Shown piece after piece: positions 34,743 through 43,150 of a DNA stretch of 64,000 bases; position 1 is the stretch's first letter, and each line of letters starts with the position of its first letter. The notes under the pieces are model-generated. The model saw nothing but the letters and a program-made list of their open reading frames with translations. It had not been told where the DNA came from and did no database searches. Source of the DNA: Allomesorhizobium sp043769475. Its GTDB lineage: Bacteria; Pseudomonadota; Alphaproteobacteria; Rhizobiales; Rhizobiaceae. Position numbers and translations under genes: made by a program. The DNA is taken from positions 62,001 through 126,000 of the forward strand of contig NZ_CP171729.1 in the NCBI RefSeq assembly GCF_043769475.1. The letters are read 5' to 3'.

Positions 34743-35200
34743 ATGGAGATTAGCACGATAGGCCTGGATTTGGCCAAGAACGTCTTTCAGATCCACGCTG
34801 TTAATGCGACGGGTAATGTCGTCATCCGCAAGGGCGCTGGACGTCGGCAAGTCCTGCCCTTCTTCGCCAAACTGCCGCCTTGTCTGATCGGCATGGAAGT
34901 CTGCGGGACATCGCATCACTGGGCGCGTGAGCTGGTGACGCTGGGCCATGAGGTACGGCTGATGCCGCCGGCCTACGTCAAACCGTATGTGAAGCGCGGC
35001 AAGACCGATGCAGCTGACGCCGAGGCGATCTGCGAGGCGGTGACGCGGCCGACGATGCGGTTCGTGCCAGTGAAGTCGGCAGAGCAGCAGGCGGCGCTGG
35101 CGCTGCACCGGACGCGCGATCTGCTGGTCAGGCAGCGTACACAGTTGGTCAACATGATCCGCGGCCTGCTCGCCGAGTTCGGCATCGACATGGTGCGCGG
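34743..35200 (+). pseudogene. IS110-family transposase, C-terminally truncated
   Basis: MEISTIGLDLAKNVFQIHAV, GMEVCGTSHHWARELVTLGH, EVRLMPPAYVKPYVKRGKTD, AADAEAICEAVTRPTMRFVP and QAALALHRTRDLLVRQRTQL are the complete N-terminal RuvC-like domain of the IS1111/IS110 type, including the D-AADAEA acidic motif. The reading continues to about LLAEFGIDMVRGL (35200) and then runs into the left flank of M16 locus copy B. The C-terminal Ser domain is missing. It belongs to a different IS110 branch from the one at 9682. Confidence 0.8.
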
Positions 35201-35458
35201 GCTGCACCATGCGCTTGTGTACGCAGGAACTTCCCCGGGATCGTACTCCGGGACCTCGGGCTGCGAGGACGTCACCGCGCGGGCCTGGGTCTTCTATCGG
35301 CCATCACGGCATCCTCAACATAGGCTGGCGGCGCGGTGCAGACGCGATCACCTCCGTGGCAGTCAGCGGCCCGAGATCGGCATTGGCGGATGCAGTGTTG
35401 CTGGCCTTAGCGAAGCCCCGGGTTTCTCCACGCGGCAACCCTTCCTCGTGCGCCGATG

Positions 35459-35707
35459 CTATCGTCCGAGTTTCGCAGACCGGGTGGCTATACCGCCTAA
35501 GACAGCACGGAGAAGCATTCTTATTTCCTGTTCGGCGATCCCCGGTGCAATTCCTGATGCGGACAGTTGGACGAGAATTGTCTTGACGGTGCTGCGCCAG
35601 AAGGCATTCGCGTCCTCCCCGTTCTTGGATTCCAGGTCCCGGGCGATAGATTCGACCAATTTCCGCCGACGATGCAGCGGAAACGCGCTTATGTTTGAAT
35701 CAGCCAT
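35459..35707 (-). CDS. Small DUF6074-like protein (copy B)
   Basis: Identical in sequence to the 82-residue protein at 12177-12425: N-terminal FPLHRRR motif and two amphipathic helices. It follows the M16 pair on the same strand after about 210 bases containing a T-rich stretch (TTTTTTGG near 35772), so it may have its own promoter. Small size and a basic N-terminus suggest a regulatory or adaptor role, but nothing specific can be stated. Confidence 0.6.
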   Translation of the reverse strand: MADSNISAFPLHRRRKLVESIARDLESKNGEDANAFWRSTVKTILVQLSASGIAPGIAEQEIRMLLRAVLGGIATRSAKLGR

Positions 35708-35915
35708 CGATCAGCTTGCCCTTCAACCCCGCGAACAGGCATTGGCGGGTTAAAAAAATTCGTTAACAGCGCTTTTTTGGACATCCGGAGAATCGCTCGC
35801 CTGAACGGATAACGCGCTGAAAACCGCTCCGCGGGCCTCATTAGCCCACGAACCGGGCTTCTTCCCCTGCGAAGGCCTCACATGGGGGAGAAGGAAGGCG
35901 AAATGGGTCCTGGGC

Positions 35916-37229
35916 TCATCCTTCGCCCCCCAGCGGCCGGCCGACGACCATAATGGCGGGCTCGGGCGAAAGCAGCTTCTTGGCCGCTGCCTTGACCTGG
36001 TCGAGCGTCACCTGATCGATGAGGGCAGCGCGGCGCTGGATGTAATCGATGCCAACCTTGTCGAGCTGCCATTTGACGAGCGTGGCTGCAATCGAGCTGG
36101 AGGAGCCCAGTTTGCGGATGGCATAGGCGGCGATCAGATATTTCTTGGCCGCCTCGAGCTCGGCCTCGGTCGGACCTTCTTGCGCCATCTGCTTCACCAC
36201 CTTGCGCAGCAGGCTGAGCGTCTCGGCGGCGCGGTCCGAGCGCGTCGCCGTGGTGACGACGAGCGCGTTGGAATGCTCGTCATCGTCTAGATTGGAGCTG
36301 ACGCCATAGGTCAAGCCGCGCTTTTCGCGCACCTCCTCCCACAGGCGCGACGTGAAGGGCGCGCCGCCGAGGATCTCGTTCATCACCATCGCGGCGTAGT
36401 AGTCCGGCGCGTGGCGCTTGACGCCGGGAAAGGCCAGCTGCAGCGAGGTCTGCGGCAGGTCGTAGTCGACCTCTACCTGTTGGCCGAGCTTGGGATCGAC
36501 ATCGGCGACGGGGGCGAGCGTCTGCTTCTGAGGCAAATCGCCGAACAGCTGGTCGAGCTTTTTACTCACCGTCTTCGCATCGATGTCGCCAACCACCGAC
36601 ACACGCAGACCGTCGCGGCCAAAAGTGGCCTTGTGGAAGGCGCTGAGATCGGCCGATGTGATGGCAGCGAGGCTCTCTTGGGTGCCTTCCTCCGGCCGCG
36701 AATAGGGATGCGTACCGTAGATCGCGCGCAGCCATTTGCGCTCGGCGATCGCCTCAGGGTCGCGCTCATTGGCGATGATGCCGGAAAGCATCTGGGCGCG
36801 GGTGCGGTCGATCGGCGCCTGGTCGAAGCGCGGCCTGTTGACCGCGAGCCGAAGCAAATCGAAAGCGGCGTTCTGCTGCTCGGACAGCATGCGCATCGAG
36901 CCATAAATGCCGTTGCGCTGCGCGTGGAGGCTCATCTCGGCGCCGGCATCGTCGAGCTTAACCTGGAAGGCATCGCTGTCGAGATCGCCGGCGCCCTCGT
37001 CGAACAGGGCGGTCATCAGATTGGCGAGCCCCTCCTTGGCGGCCGGATCCTGCGTGGTGCCGCCATCGAAGACGAACTGGATGGCGATGATAGGCACGGC
37101 ATGGTCCTCCACCAGCCAGGCGTTGACGCCGTTTTCAGATTTCAACTCCTGAATGTCCAGGCGTTGATCGCCGGCCAGAAGAGGCAGAGAATGGTGAGGA
37201 GAAGGGTCGCCAGCGGCGTGGCGAGGCAT
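35916..37229 (-). CDS. M16-family peptidase subunit without the zinc motif (copy B)
   Basis: A 437-residue M16B protein without HxxEH. It has the two-lobe layout: NGVNAWLVEDHAVPIIAIQF, GLANLMTALFDEGAGDLDSD and GSMRMLSEQQNAAFDLLRLA in the first lobe, VSVVGDIDAKTVSKKLDQLF and FTSRLWEEVREKRGLTYGVS in the second. The RGLTYG loop is the substrate-binding Arg/Tyr element that complements a partner's zinc site. The ATG at 37229 has a strong GGAGGG; an alternative ATG at 37295 overlaps the upstream gene by four bases (ATGA). Known M16B heterodimers pair one active and one inactive subunit, as this operon does. A signal-peptide-like stretch is present but out of frame. Confidence 0.82.
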   Translation of the reverse strand: MPRHAAGDPSPHHSLPLLAGDQRLDIQELKSENGVNAWLVEDHAVPIIAIQFVFDGGTTQDPAAKEGLANLMTALFDEGAGDLDSDAFQVKLDDAGAEMSLHAQRNGIYGSMRMLSEQQNAAFDLLRLAVNRPRFDQAPIDRTRAQMLSGIIANERDPEAIAERKWLRAIYGTHPYSRPEEGTQESLAAITSADLSAFHKATFGRDGLRVSVVGDIDAKTVSKKLDQLFGDLPQKQTLAPVADVDPKLGQQVEVDYDLPQTSLQLAFPGVKRHAPDYYAAMVMNEILGGAPFTSRLWEEVREKRGLTYGVSSNLDDDEHSNALVVTTATRSDRAAETLSLLRKVVKQMAQEGPTEAELEAAKKYLIAAYAIRKLGSSSSIAATLVKWQLDKVGIDYIQRRAALIDQVTLDQVKAAAKKLLSPEPAIMVVGRPLGGEG

Positions 37230-37291
37230 GCTGCCCTCCTTTCTCCATGGGGAGCGCGCCTGTGCAAAGACGCCACTGCGTTGGTTCATCA

Positions 37292-38644
37292 TCACGTCTC
37301 CGTCTTGGGCAAGAGATAGCCCGTGGTTGAATGCTCGGGCACAAGATAGCGGGCGGCGACCGCCTTTACCTGGTCGGCGGTGACCTTGCGGATGCGGTCC
37401 GGCCGTTCCTCGACGTCCGGCACCTTGCCGCCGGTGACAAGCGTGGAGCCATACACATTGGCCATGTAGGCCGGGTTGTCGCGGGCGAAGATCTGCGAGC
37501 GGACATAGCGGTTCTTTGCCTTTTCCAGCTCGTCATCGGTCACACCGTCCTTGACGATGCGAGCGATCTCGGCATGGGCCGCCGCCTCCAGATCGGCGAG
37601 CTTGGCATTGCCGCGCGGCGAGCCGTAGATGGTGAAATTGGTGGCATCCAGCATGGTGCCCCCGAAATCAGCGCCGGCCCCGGCGGCAATGCCCTTCACC
37701 ACCAGCTGCTGGTAGAGCCGGCTGCGGTTGCCGCCGCCGAGGATCTCCGCCAAGAGGTCCAGCGCCTCGGCCTCGCCAGGTTCGGCCGTCCGATAGGACG
37801 GCACCACCCAATGTGTGGAAAAATCGGGCACCGAAACGCGGGGATCCCTCAACGTCACCGTGCGCCTGGTGTTCTGCTCCGGCTCGAGCGGGCGGATGCG
37901 CGGCGGTAGGGCGGGACCGCGCGCGACCTTTCCATAGGTCTTCTCGGCCTGCGCCTTCACCGTCTCCGGCTCGACATCGCCGGCCACCACCAGCACGGCG
38001 TTATTGGGCGTGTAATATTTGTCGTAGAAGGCCTGGGCGTCCGTGAGGTTCAGCTTCTCCATCTCCTGCATCCAACCGATGACCGGGATGCGGTAGGGCT
38101 GGTTCTGCCAGAGCGTCGCGGCGACCTCCTCGTGCAGCACGGCCTGCGGATCGTTGTCTATGCGCGATCGTCGCTCCTCCAGGATCACATCGCGCTCGGT
38201 CTTGATATCATCCTCCTTGAGGACGAGGTTGACCATGCGATCGGCCTCGAAGCGCATCATCTGCTCCAACGCCGAAGGCGCCACCCTCTCGAAATAGGCG
38301 GTATAGTCGTTGGAGGTGAAGGCATTGATCGAGCCGCCGATGGCCGACACGGCGCGGCCCAACTCGCCGGCGGCATGGTTGATGGTGGCCGCCTTGAACA
38401 TCAGATGCTCAAAGAAATGGGCAATGCCAGATTTGCCCGGCGGCTCGTCGGCGCTGCCCACCTTGTACCACACCATATGGGTGACGATCGGCGCACGGTG
38501 ATCGGGGATGACGACCACTTCCATGCCGTTGTCGAGCAGGAAATTCGTCGCCTTGCCGTCGCCGCTGGCGGCCAGAGCCGGAGCGGTCGTCACCAGGGTG
38601 GTCGCAGCAGGCATCCTGCGCAGCCCGTCAGACAGAACGTTCAT
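37292..38644 (-). CDS. M16-family zinc peptidase, catalytic subunit (copy B)
   Basis: About 450 residues from the ATG at 38644 (GGAG seven bases upstream; a longer frame starts at 38692). The N-terminus looks like a weak signal peptide (MPAATTLVTTAPALAASGDG). The zinc site H76-F-F-E79-H80 lies in GIAHFFEHLMF, with a downstream acidic helix (RFEADRMVNLVLKEDDIKTE) that supplies the third ligand. The typical second lobe follows (VLVVAGDVEPETVKAQAEKT, EILGGGNRSRLYQQLV). M16B peptidases degrade or mature small peptides in the periplasm. Relatives in rhizobia (HrrP in Sinorhizobium) cleave plant nodule peptides. Upstream are two NifA/sigma-54 cassettes with tiny ORFs in the same direction. Confidence 0.87.
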   Translation of the reverse strand: MNVLSDGLRRMPAATTLVTTAPALAASGDGKATNFLLDNGMEVVVIPDHRAPIVTHMVWYKVGSADEPPGKSGIAHFFEHLMFKAATINHAAGELGRAVSAIGGSINAFTSNDYTAYFERVAPSALEQMMRFEADRMVNLVLKEDDIKTERDVILEERRSRIDNDPQAVLHEEVAATLWQNQPYRIPVIGWMQEMEKLNLTDAQAFYDKYYTPNNAVLVVAGDVEPETVKAQAEKTYGKVARGPALPPRIRPLEPEQNTRRTVTLRDPRVSVPDFSTHWVVPSYRTAEPGEAEALDLLAEILGGGNRSRLYQQLVVKGIAAGAGADFGGTMLDATNFTIYGSPRGNAKLADLEAAAHAEIARIVKDGVTDDELEKAKNRYVRSQIFARDNPAYMANVYGSTLVTGGKVPDVEERPDRIRKVTADQVKAVAARYLVPEHSTTGYLLPKTET

Positions 38645-38804
38645 CGATGGCTCCGGTTGTGGTGGCGGGACGAGAGGAAAGGTTCGGGGCAAGTGAGTTA
38701 CTCCTCAGTTTGAACACGCTGCGTCCTGTCTCCTCGATCGTGGGAGAAGGTGGATCGGGGGCAGCGCCGAGCCGGATGAGCAACCGTATTCATGCTGCCG
38801 GGCC

Positions 38805-38873
38805 TCACCCGAGCGTCACCCTTGGATGGATCGGAAGATCCGCGGCGGCGGTGGCTTTCGGTGAGGTGATCAT
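38805..38873 (-). CDS. Tiny ORF of 22 codons in a NifA/sigma-54 cassette (unit b)
   Basis: ATG at 38873, AAGGAGAA about seven bases upstream, TGA at 38805. The peptide starts MITSPKATAAA and ends PRVTLG. It differs from the unit-c peptide at several positions, while the frame, length and both ends are kept. It lies about 160 bases upstream of the catalytic M16 gene and so would be the first cistron of that transcript. Confidence 0.5.
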   Translation of the reverse strand: MITSPKATAAADLPIHPRVTLG

Positions 38874-38916
38874 GGAACGTCTTCTCCTTGGTTCCCAAGG
38901 TGTTGCGGATCACCGC

Positions 38917-38931
38917 GCATGCACCGTGCCA
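38917..38931 (-). promoter_or_regulatory. Sigma-54-like promoter of unit b
   Basis: Minus strand TGGCAC-GGTGC-ATGC; -24 perfect, -12 with one deviation. The activator site at 38994-39009 has GGT instead of TGT on one side, so this unit may be weaker than unit c. Confidence 0.5.
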
Positions 38932-39143
38932 AATGACAAATCGTTCAAACCCAGGGAGATTGATGCGACGATGCTACATTGCCTTCGCGACATTGTCGGA
39001 CATTGGACCTCGCCAAGCGCTTGCGGGTGGGAACGATATCTTGCTCTTGAAGACGCTGCGTCCTGTGTCCCCGATCGCGGGGAAAGATGGATCGGCGGGC
39101 AGCGCCGAGCCGGATGAGCAAACCATCTCCATGTTGCCAGGCC

Positions 39144-39212
39144 TCACTCGAGCGTCACCCTTGGAATTATCGGGTGACCCGTGACGGCGGTGGCTTTCGG
39201 TGAGGCGATCAT
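39144..39212 (-). CDS. Tiny ORF of 22 codons in a NifA/sigma-54 cassette (unit c)
   Basis: ATG at 39212 with AAGGAGAA seven to eight bases upstream and a predicted leader of only about 16 bases from the sigma-54 start. It ends at TGA 39144. The peptide contains SPKATAV, HPIIPR and ends VTLE; no cysteine, one histidine, mildly basic. This is the unit with the most complete promoter. The peptide has no recognisable family. Size and position next to an M16 peptidase pair recall PqqA with its M16 peptidase, but no radical-SAM gene is present. Confidence 0.5.
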   Translation of the reverse strand: MIASPKATAVTGHPIIPRVTLE

Positions 39213-39240
39213 GGAATGTCTTCTCCTTGCGGGTGATCCT

Positions 39241-39255
39241 GCACGTACCGTGCCA
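39241..39255 (-). promoter_or_regulatory. Sigma-54-like promoter of unit c
   Basis: Minus strand TGGCAC-GGTAC-GTGC. The -24 element is perfect and the -12 element keeps GC. Start of transcription expected near 39228. Confidence 0.55.
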
Positions 39256-39318
39256 AACGACAAACCCTTCAAACGCAAGGCGATGGATATGACTCTGCGC
39301 CGTTGCCTTTCCCGACAT

Positions 39319-39334
39319 TGTCGGACATTGGACA
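39319..39334 (-). promoter_or_regulatory. NifA upstream activator site of unit c
   Basis: Exact TGT-N10-ACA, 64 bases upstream of the sigma-54-like element at 39241-39255. Confidence 0.55.
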
Positions 39335-39370
39335 ACGCCAAGTGCTTGACGGTGGGGACGATATCTTGAT

Positions 39371-39924
39371 CGTGCGGACGAGGATTGCGCGTGCTGCCGC
39401 GCAAGCAGGATAGGATGCGCCTCGAACTGCCTGCGGGTGGCGTTCGAATTGAGTGGCGAAGCTGGTGAAGGCATGGAGGCGATGGTGATCGTCGCGGAAC
39501 CCTATTCTCGATAGCAGGCCAGGGTCGCAACGAGCAGAGGAGTCAGGAGCGTGGCCCGTAGGGAACAGGAGCCGGCCGGGCCACTCGCAGTGGAAGGGTG
39601 CTGCATCTAGTATTCCCGCTCGAACAGATGAATGACCGCCCCACCCATATTCGAAAATTGACCGGAGCTGCTTGAGCTGCACGAACAACGGCCGCAGCAG
39701 TGCCATTCATCAAAGTTCGAACTTTAGCGTCTCACGAGGTGCGCTGCATCAGTGGCCGGTCATCGGTGGTGCTTTCGAGTGGAGTAAGAAGCGCTGCTGC
39801 GCTTCTCGTCCCCGAACCGTACGTGCACCTTTCAGCGCATAGGCAACGAGCGACAGGCTAACGAAGGGGACAAAGCCACCGAATACTCCCGTTCCGATGT
39901 GGTAGGGAAAGGGCGAACGCCGCA
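39371..39924. other. Region without a recognised gene
   Basis: About 550 bases between the cassette repeats and the MFS remnant. A minus-strand frame is open over part of it, but it has no recognisable domain. Some of it may be a decayed gene. Confidence 0.35.
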
Positions 39925-40567
39925 TTATCGAAGGCCATGGCCAGTGGCAAAGCTCTCACGGATCGGGCTCTTTGCGGTCTTTCCACCCTTGCGTAGTTCC
40001 TCAAACACCGGCGACTCGCTCAGCTTGAGGCGCAAATAAAGGGACAGGACGATCAAAACCGATGACAGCTGGACGGAATTCTCCAGCCCCACTGCTTGAA
40101 GAGTACTTCGCCGAGCGACAGCCGGCACGCAAGCACGACGACGATCGCCAGAAAAAAGCCGACGGTTGCCGTTGTCTGGATAAAGCTCGTGAAGAACCCG
40201 CGCCGGTTTGCCGGTGCGTGTTCTACAACGTAAACGGCGGCGCCACCGTATTCTCCCCCGATCGCCAATCCCTGGATTAGCCGAAGGACCACAAGAGCGA
40301 TCGGCGCGAAATACCCGGCGGTCTCGAAAGTTGGCAAGACGCCGACGAGCGTAGTCGCAATGCCCATCAGAATAAGCGTCATCAAAACGTATTCTTGCGT
40401 CCCACGCGATCGCCGATGCTGCCGAACAGCAGGGCTCCTAATGGGCACACGACGAAACCTGTGGCAAAGGTTGCGACGCTGATCAGAACAGCTGCTGTCG
40501 GTTCATTGGCAGGGTAGAAGACGGTCGAGAAAAAGATCGCCAGACTCCCGTAAAGATAGAACGTCAT
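39925..40567 (-). pseudogene. MFS transporter of the metabolite:H+ symporter type, truncated and frameshifted
   Basis: In three successive frames the minus strand reads FYLYGSLAIFFSTVFYPANE, ATFATGFVVCPLGALLFGSI, GDRVGRKN, LMTLILMGIATTLVGVLPTF, LRLIQGLAIGGEYGGAAVYV, NRRGFFTSFIQTTATVGFFL and SVLIVLSLYLRLKLSESPVF. These are helices 1-6 of an MHS-family transporter (ProP/KgtP-like), including the GDRxGRK loop. Both ends are missing and at least two shifts occur (near 40385 and 40075). Dead gene. Confidence 0.75.
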
Positions 40568-40718
40568 ACCATTCTATGACCCTGCCTGCGCTTGATGCGA
40601 GAACGACGGTCCAGATGCCAGGGTTTGCGGACGGACTCGTCCCTTTCTTGTAGCTGTTGCATACTGCAGCCCCGTTTATTTTTGAAAGCAGTCGGTCCTG
40701 TCTTCAGGCCGTTATAAA

Positions 40719-41705
40719 TCAGCTCCCGATGCGCTGATCGAACGCGTAGAGACCAAGCCTTTCGCTTGCCTCGCGCAAGGTTCGGCGGACGATGTCCTTC
40801 GCCGACGGCAGATCATTGATGAGGCCCACCGCCTCACCGACAGTCACGTTGGCCGTGTCATAGTCACCAGAGACCCAAGCCGCCTCGACTTTCGACAGTT
40901 CTTCGGAATGCAGCGCGCGCAGCTCGTCTTCCCGGCCGTGCCATTTGTCGATGAAGCCGTTTTTGAGCAAACGACCGGTGTATCCTTTGGGCCAGGCCTT
41001 CTTGCGGACGATATCGTAGACGGAGGTGCGGATGGTTTCGTCCCCGGTCGCGGCGACTACCTTGTCCTTGGCCGCCGGATGAATCAGCGACTCGCGAGTA
41101 GCCCAAAACCTGGTCCCCATGAGGACGCCGTCGGCGCCAAGCATCAGCGAAGCGGCCAGTCCTCTGCCGTCGGCGATGCCGCCCGCCGCCACGACAATGA
41201 CCGAAGGGGCGATCTTTGCCACGAGGTCCGCGACCGCGGGTACGAAGGGCATGGTTGACCGTGCCACCAAGCCATGGCCGCCGGCTTCGGTACCCTGAAC
41301 GATGAGAACGTCGGCGCCGACATCAATCGCGCGCCGGGCGTGTTCGAGGGTGTGGACCATGCAAATCAGCGGGACGCCGGCCTGTTTGACCCGTGCCGCG
41401 AGCTTCGCTGGATCGGAAAACGAAAGCATCATCGCGGATGGACGCTCCGCAAGCGCACGGTCAAACAGCTCAAGGTCGGTTTCGACCGCCCAGGTGATGA
41501 ACCCACAGCCCACGCGCTCATTGGTGATCAAGGCTGCTTCCGTTTCGTACCACTGGCGATCGGCATATCCGCCGCCCAAAAGGCCCAAACCGCCGGCGTC
41601 GGCGACCGCGGATGCAAGCGCACCACCCGCGGCCGGGGTCATCGGGGCAAGGATGATTGGATTCTCGATTTTGAAAAATTTTGTCAGACGCGTTCGTATC
41701 GTCAT
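40719..41705 (-). CDS. Nitronate monooxygenase (2-nitropropane dioxygenase family)
   Basis: The 328-residue FMN-dependent TIM-barrel protein begins MTIRTRLTKFFKIENPIILA PMT, with family motifs PMTPAAGGALASAVADAGGL, GLLGGGYA, QGTEAGGHG (catalytic His region in the H-G loop), VIVVAAGGIADGRGLAASLM and LGADGVLMGTRFWAT. Such enzymes oxidise alkyl nitronates such as propionate-3-nitronate, a toxin made by some legumes, to carbonyls and nitrite. A LysR-type gene is divergent with 115 bases between the starts, the usual layout for regulator and target. It appears complete. Confidence 0.9.
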   Translation of the reverse strand: MTIRTRLTKFFKIENPIILAPMTPAAGGALASAVADAGGLGLLGGGYADRQWYETEAALITNERVGCGFITWAVETDLELFDRALAERPSAMMLSFSDPAKLAARVKQAGVPLICMVHTLEHARRAIDVGADVLIVQGTEAGGHGLVARSTMPFVPAVADLVAKIAPSVIVVAAGGIADGRGLAASLMLGADGVLMGTRFWATRESLIHPAAKDKVVAATGDETIRTSVYDIVRKKAWPKGYTGRLLKNGFIDKWHGREDELRALHSEELSKVEAAWVSGDYDTANVTVGEAVGLINDLPSAKDIVRRTLREASERLGLYAFDQRIGS

Positions 41706-41820
41706 CGTACTTCTCCAGTTTGAGGAATGTTCCCGGTAAGTTTTCTTTGACGCTATTGTGACGCTTGACTTAAGACAAATGATTAGATCAGATATTTTTC
41801 ATCTGAAAAGGAGATGGCTG
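41706..41820. promoter_or_regulatory. Divergent promoter region between nitronate monooxygenase and LysR genes
   Basis: An AT-rich 115-base spacer. TTGACT (41765-41770) may be a -35 element for the LysR gene. ATCAGATATTTTTCATCTGA contains an inverted pair (TCAGAT ... ATCTGA) close to the LysR start, a candidate regulator site. Confidence 0.4.
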
Positions 41821-42747
41821 ATGAACAGCGTCGACCTCAAGTTTTTCCAGGCGGTGGTGCGGGCAAACAGTATCGGAGGGGCGGCCGGTGCGCTGAACAC
41901 GGTGCAATCCAATGTCACCGCGAGAATAAAATCGCTCGAGGAAGAGATCGGCGTACTGCTTTTTCACCGTTCGCGCCGGGGGGTGACGCTGACAGCTACC
42001 GGCATCCAGCTTGTTCCTTATGCCGATCGTGTGGGAGAACTTCTGGACGAAGCCAAGCGCGTCGTCACGGATCGCGGAACGCCGAGCGGGGTGCTCAGGA
42101 TCGGCTCGATGGAAACCACCGCCGCGCAACGCCTGCCGCCGATCCTGATCCGCTATGCTGCAGACTATCCTGACGTGGATGTGCAGGTCGAGGCTGGCCC
42201 GACAGAACAACTCGTCGGCGAAGTGGTCGCAAGGAAACTGGATGGTGCTTTCGTGTCCGGCCCCATCGCCCATCCCGAACTGGAGAGCATCCCGATCGTC
42301 GAAGAGGAGTTGGTGGTGATCTCCTCACCGCGGATCCGCGACCTAGCAGATTTGAAAGCGATGGCTGGATCACCTGCTCTAAAGGTTCTCGCGTTTCGAT
42401 CGGGCTGTTCTTATCGGCGACGCATGGATGGCTTCCTGGCGAGGTGGGGTGTCACAAACGTCCGATGGATGGAACTCGGAACGATGGACGGAATCGTCGG
42501 CTGTGTCGCCGCCGGGGTCGGGGTGGCGATGTTGCCTCGTGCCGTTGTCCAGGACGCGGCAGACTCCGGGCAGGTCATCGTGCATCAGCTTTCTGACAAT
42601 CTCCGACTGGCGACCACTGTTTTCGTGACGCGAAGCAATGAGTATCTCTCCGCGGCGCTTCAGTCGTTCATGACAGTTGCGTCTGAGGCGCATTCAAGGC
42701 CTGCTCAGGCAAAGCCGGTGCCAATTCGGCAGTTGCAGAATGCGTGA
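41821..42747 (+). CDS. LysR-family transcriptional regulator
   Basis: The ATG at 41821 has AAGGAG ten bases upstream. Residues 1-65 form the LysR helix-turn-helix (MNSVDLKFFQAVVRANSIGG, ALNTVQSNVTARIKSLEEEI, FHRSRRGVTLTATGIQLVPY). The effector domain follows (GVLRIGSMETTAAQRLPPIL, GIVGCVAAGVGVAMLPRAVV). Length of 308 residues is normal. It is divergent from the nitronate monooxygenase gene and most likely activates it in response to a nitro compound, which is an inference from position. The stop is followed by a decayed region. Confidence 0.88.
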   Translation: MNSVDLKFFQAVVRANSIGGAAGALNTVQSNVTARIKSLEEEIGVLLFHRSRRGVTLTATGIQLVPYADRVGELLDEAKRVVTDRGTPSGVLRIGSMETTAAQRLPPILIRYAADYPDVDVQVEAGPTEQLVGEVVARKLDGAFVSGPIAHPELESIPIVEEELVVISSPRIRDLADLKAMAGSPALKVLAFRSGCSYRRRMDGFLARWGVTNVRWMELGTMDGIVGCVAAGVGVAMLPRAVVQDAADSGQVIVHQLSDNLRLATTVFVTRSNEYLSAALQSFMTVASEAHSRPAQAKPVPIRQLQNA

Positions 42748-42796
42748 GGCGGGCTTGGGTCCAGTACATTATAGGGACACGGATATACGGTAGCGA

Positions 42797-43150
42797 TTAT
42801 CGGCGAAGATTTTCGATACCGAGTTCGGCCCAGATCCACCGGAATCATAGGTCGCCATGGGGTCGTTGGGGTCAGGCTGGCTTGAAGAACGGTTTTCAAG
42901 GTATTTGAGCATTCGGCGGCCTTCTCGCGACCCTCGGCGGTTTTGATGGCCTCGCGCGGGGAAATATTTCCCAGCATTCCAACGGGCTGATCGAGGGTTT
43001 CGCGATACTGCTTTTCCAAAAACTCATGAATGACTTCTGTCGCGATTTCGCTTGGCAGCTCCGGACCAGCCGTATCCTTGTCACGGACGGGCCTTTCGGC
43101 CATCATTTGCTCGACGGTACGGATTTCGGTGAGGGGCCTTCCAACCAGAT
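42797..43150 (-). pseudogene. C-terminal fragment with a MbcA/ParS-Xre-like segment
   Basis: The minus strand reads LNDLVGRPLTEIRTVEQMMA, PSEIATEVIHEFLEKQYRET, LDQPVGMLGNISPREAIKTA and, after small shifts, KYLENRSS, PNDPMATYD and WIWAELGIENLRR-stop at 42797. The YRxxLDxPxxxLxGxxPREA pattern occurs at the C-terminus of toxin-binding antitoxin domains (MbcA/ParS/Xre) and related SEC-C-type proteins. The upstream part is replaced by an ABC transporter fragment. Confidence 0.5.

Larger units (their letters stand above)
35355..38700. repeat. M16 locus copy B (partner of 12071-15400)
   Basis: The better preserved copy. It contains the small DUF6074-like gene and both peptidase genes, all with open frames. 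Its left end is joined to a truncated IS110 element through about 150 bases of unassigned sequence. Confidence 0.9.
38713..39370 (-). repeat. Two tandem units of the dispersed NifA/sigma-54 cassette
   Basis: Unit b (38713-39045) and unit c (39046-39370) are head to tail, both pointing towards the M16 operon. They share a leading TGT-N10-ACA-type site, the TGGCAC-N5-xTGC element, GGAGAA, the tiny ORF, and a tail with GCGTCCTGTCTCC on the plus strand. Confidence 0.8.
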
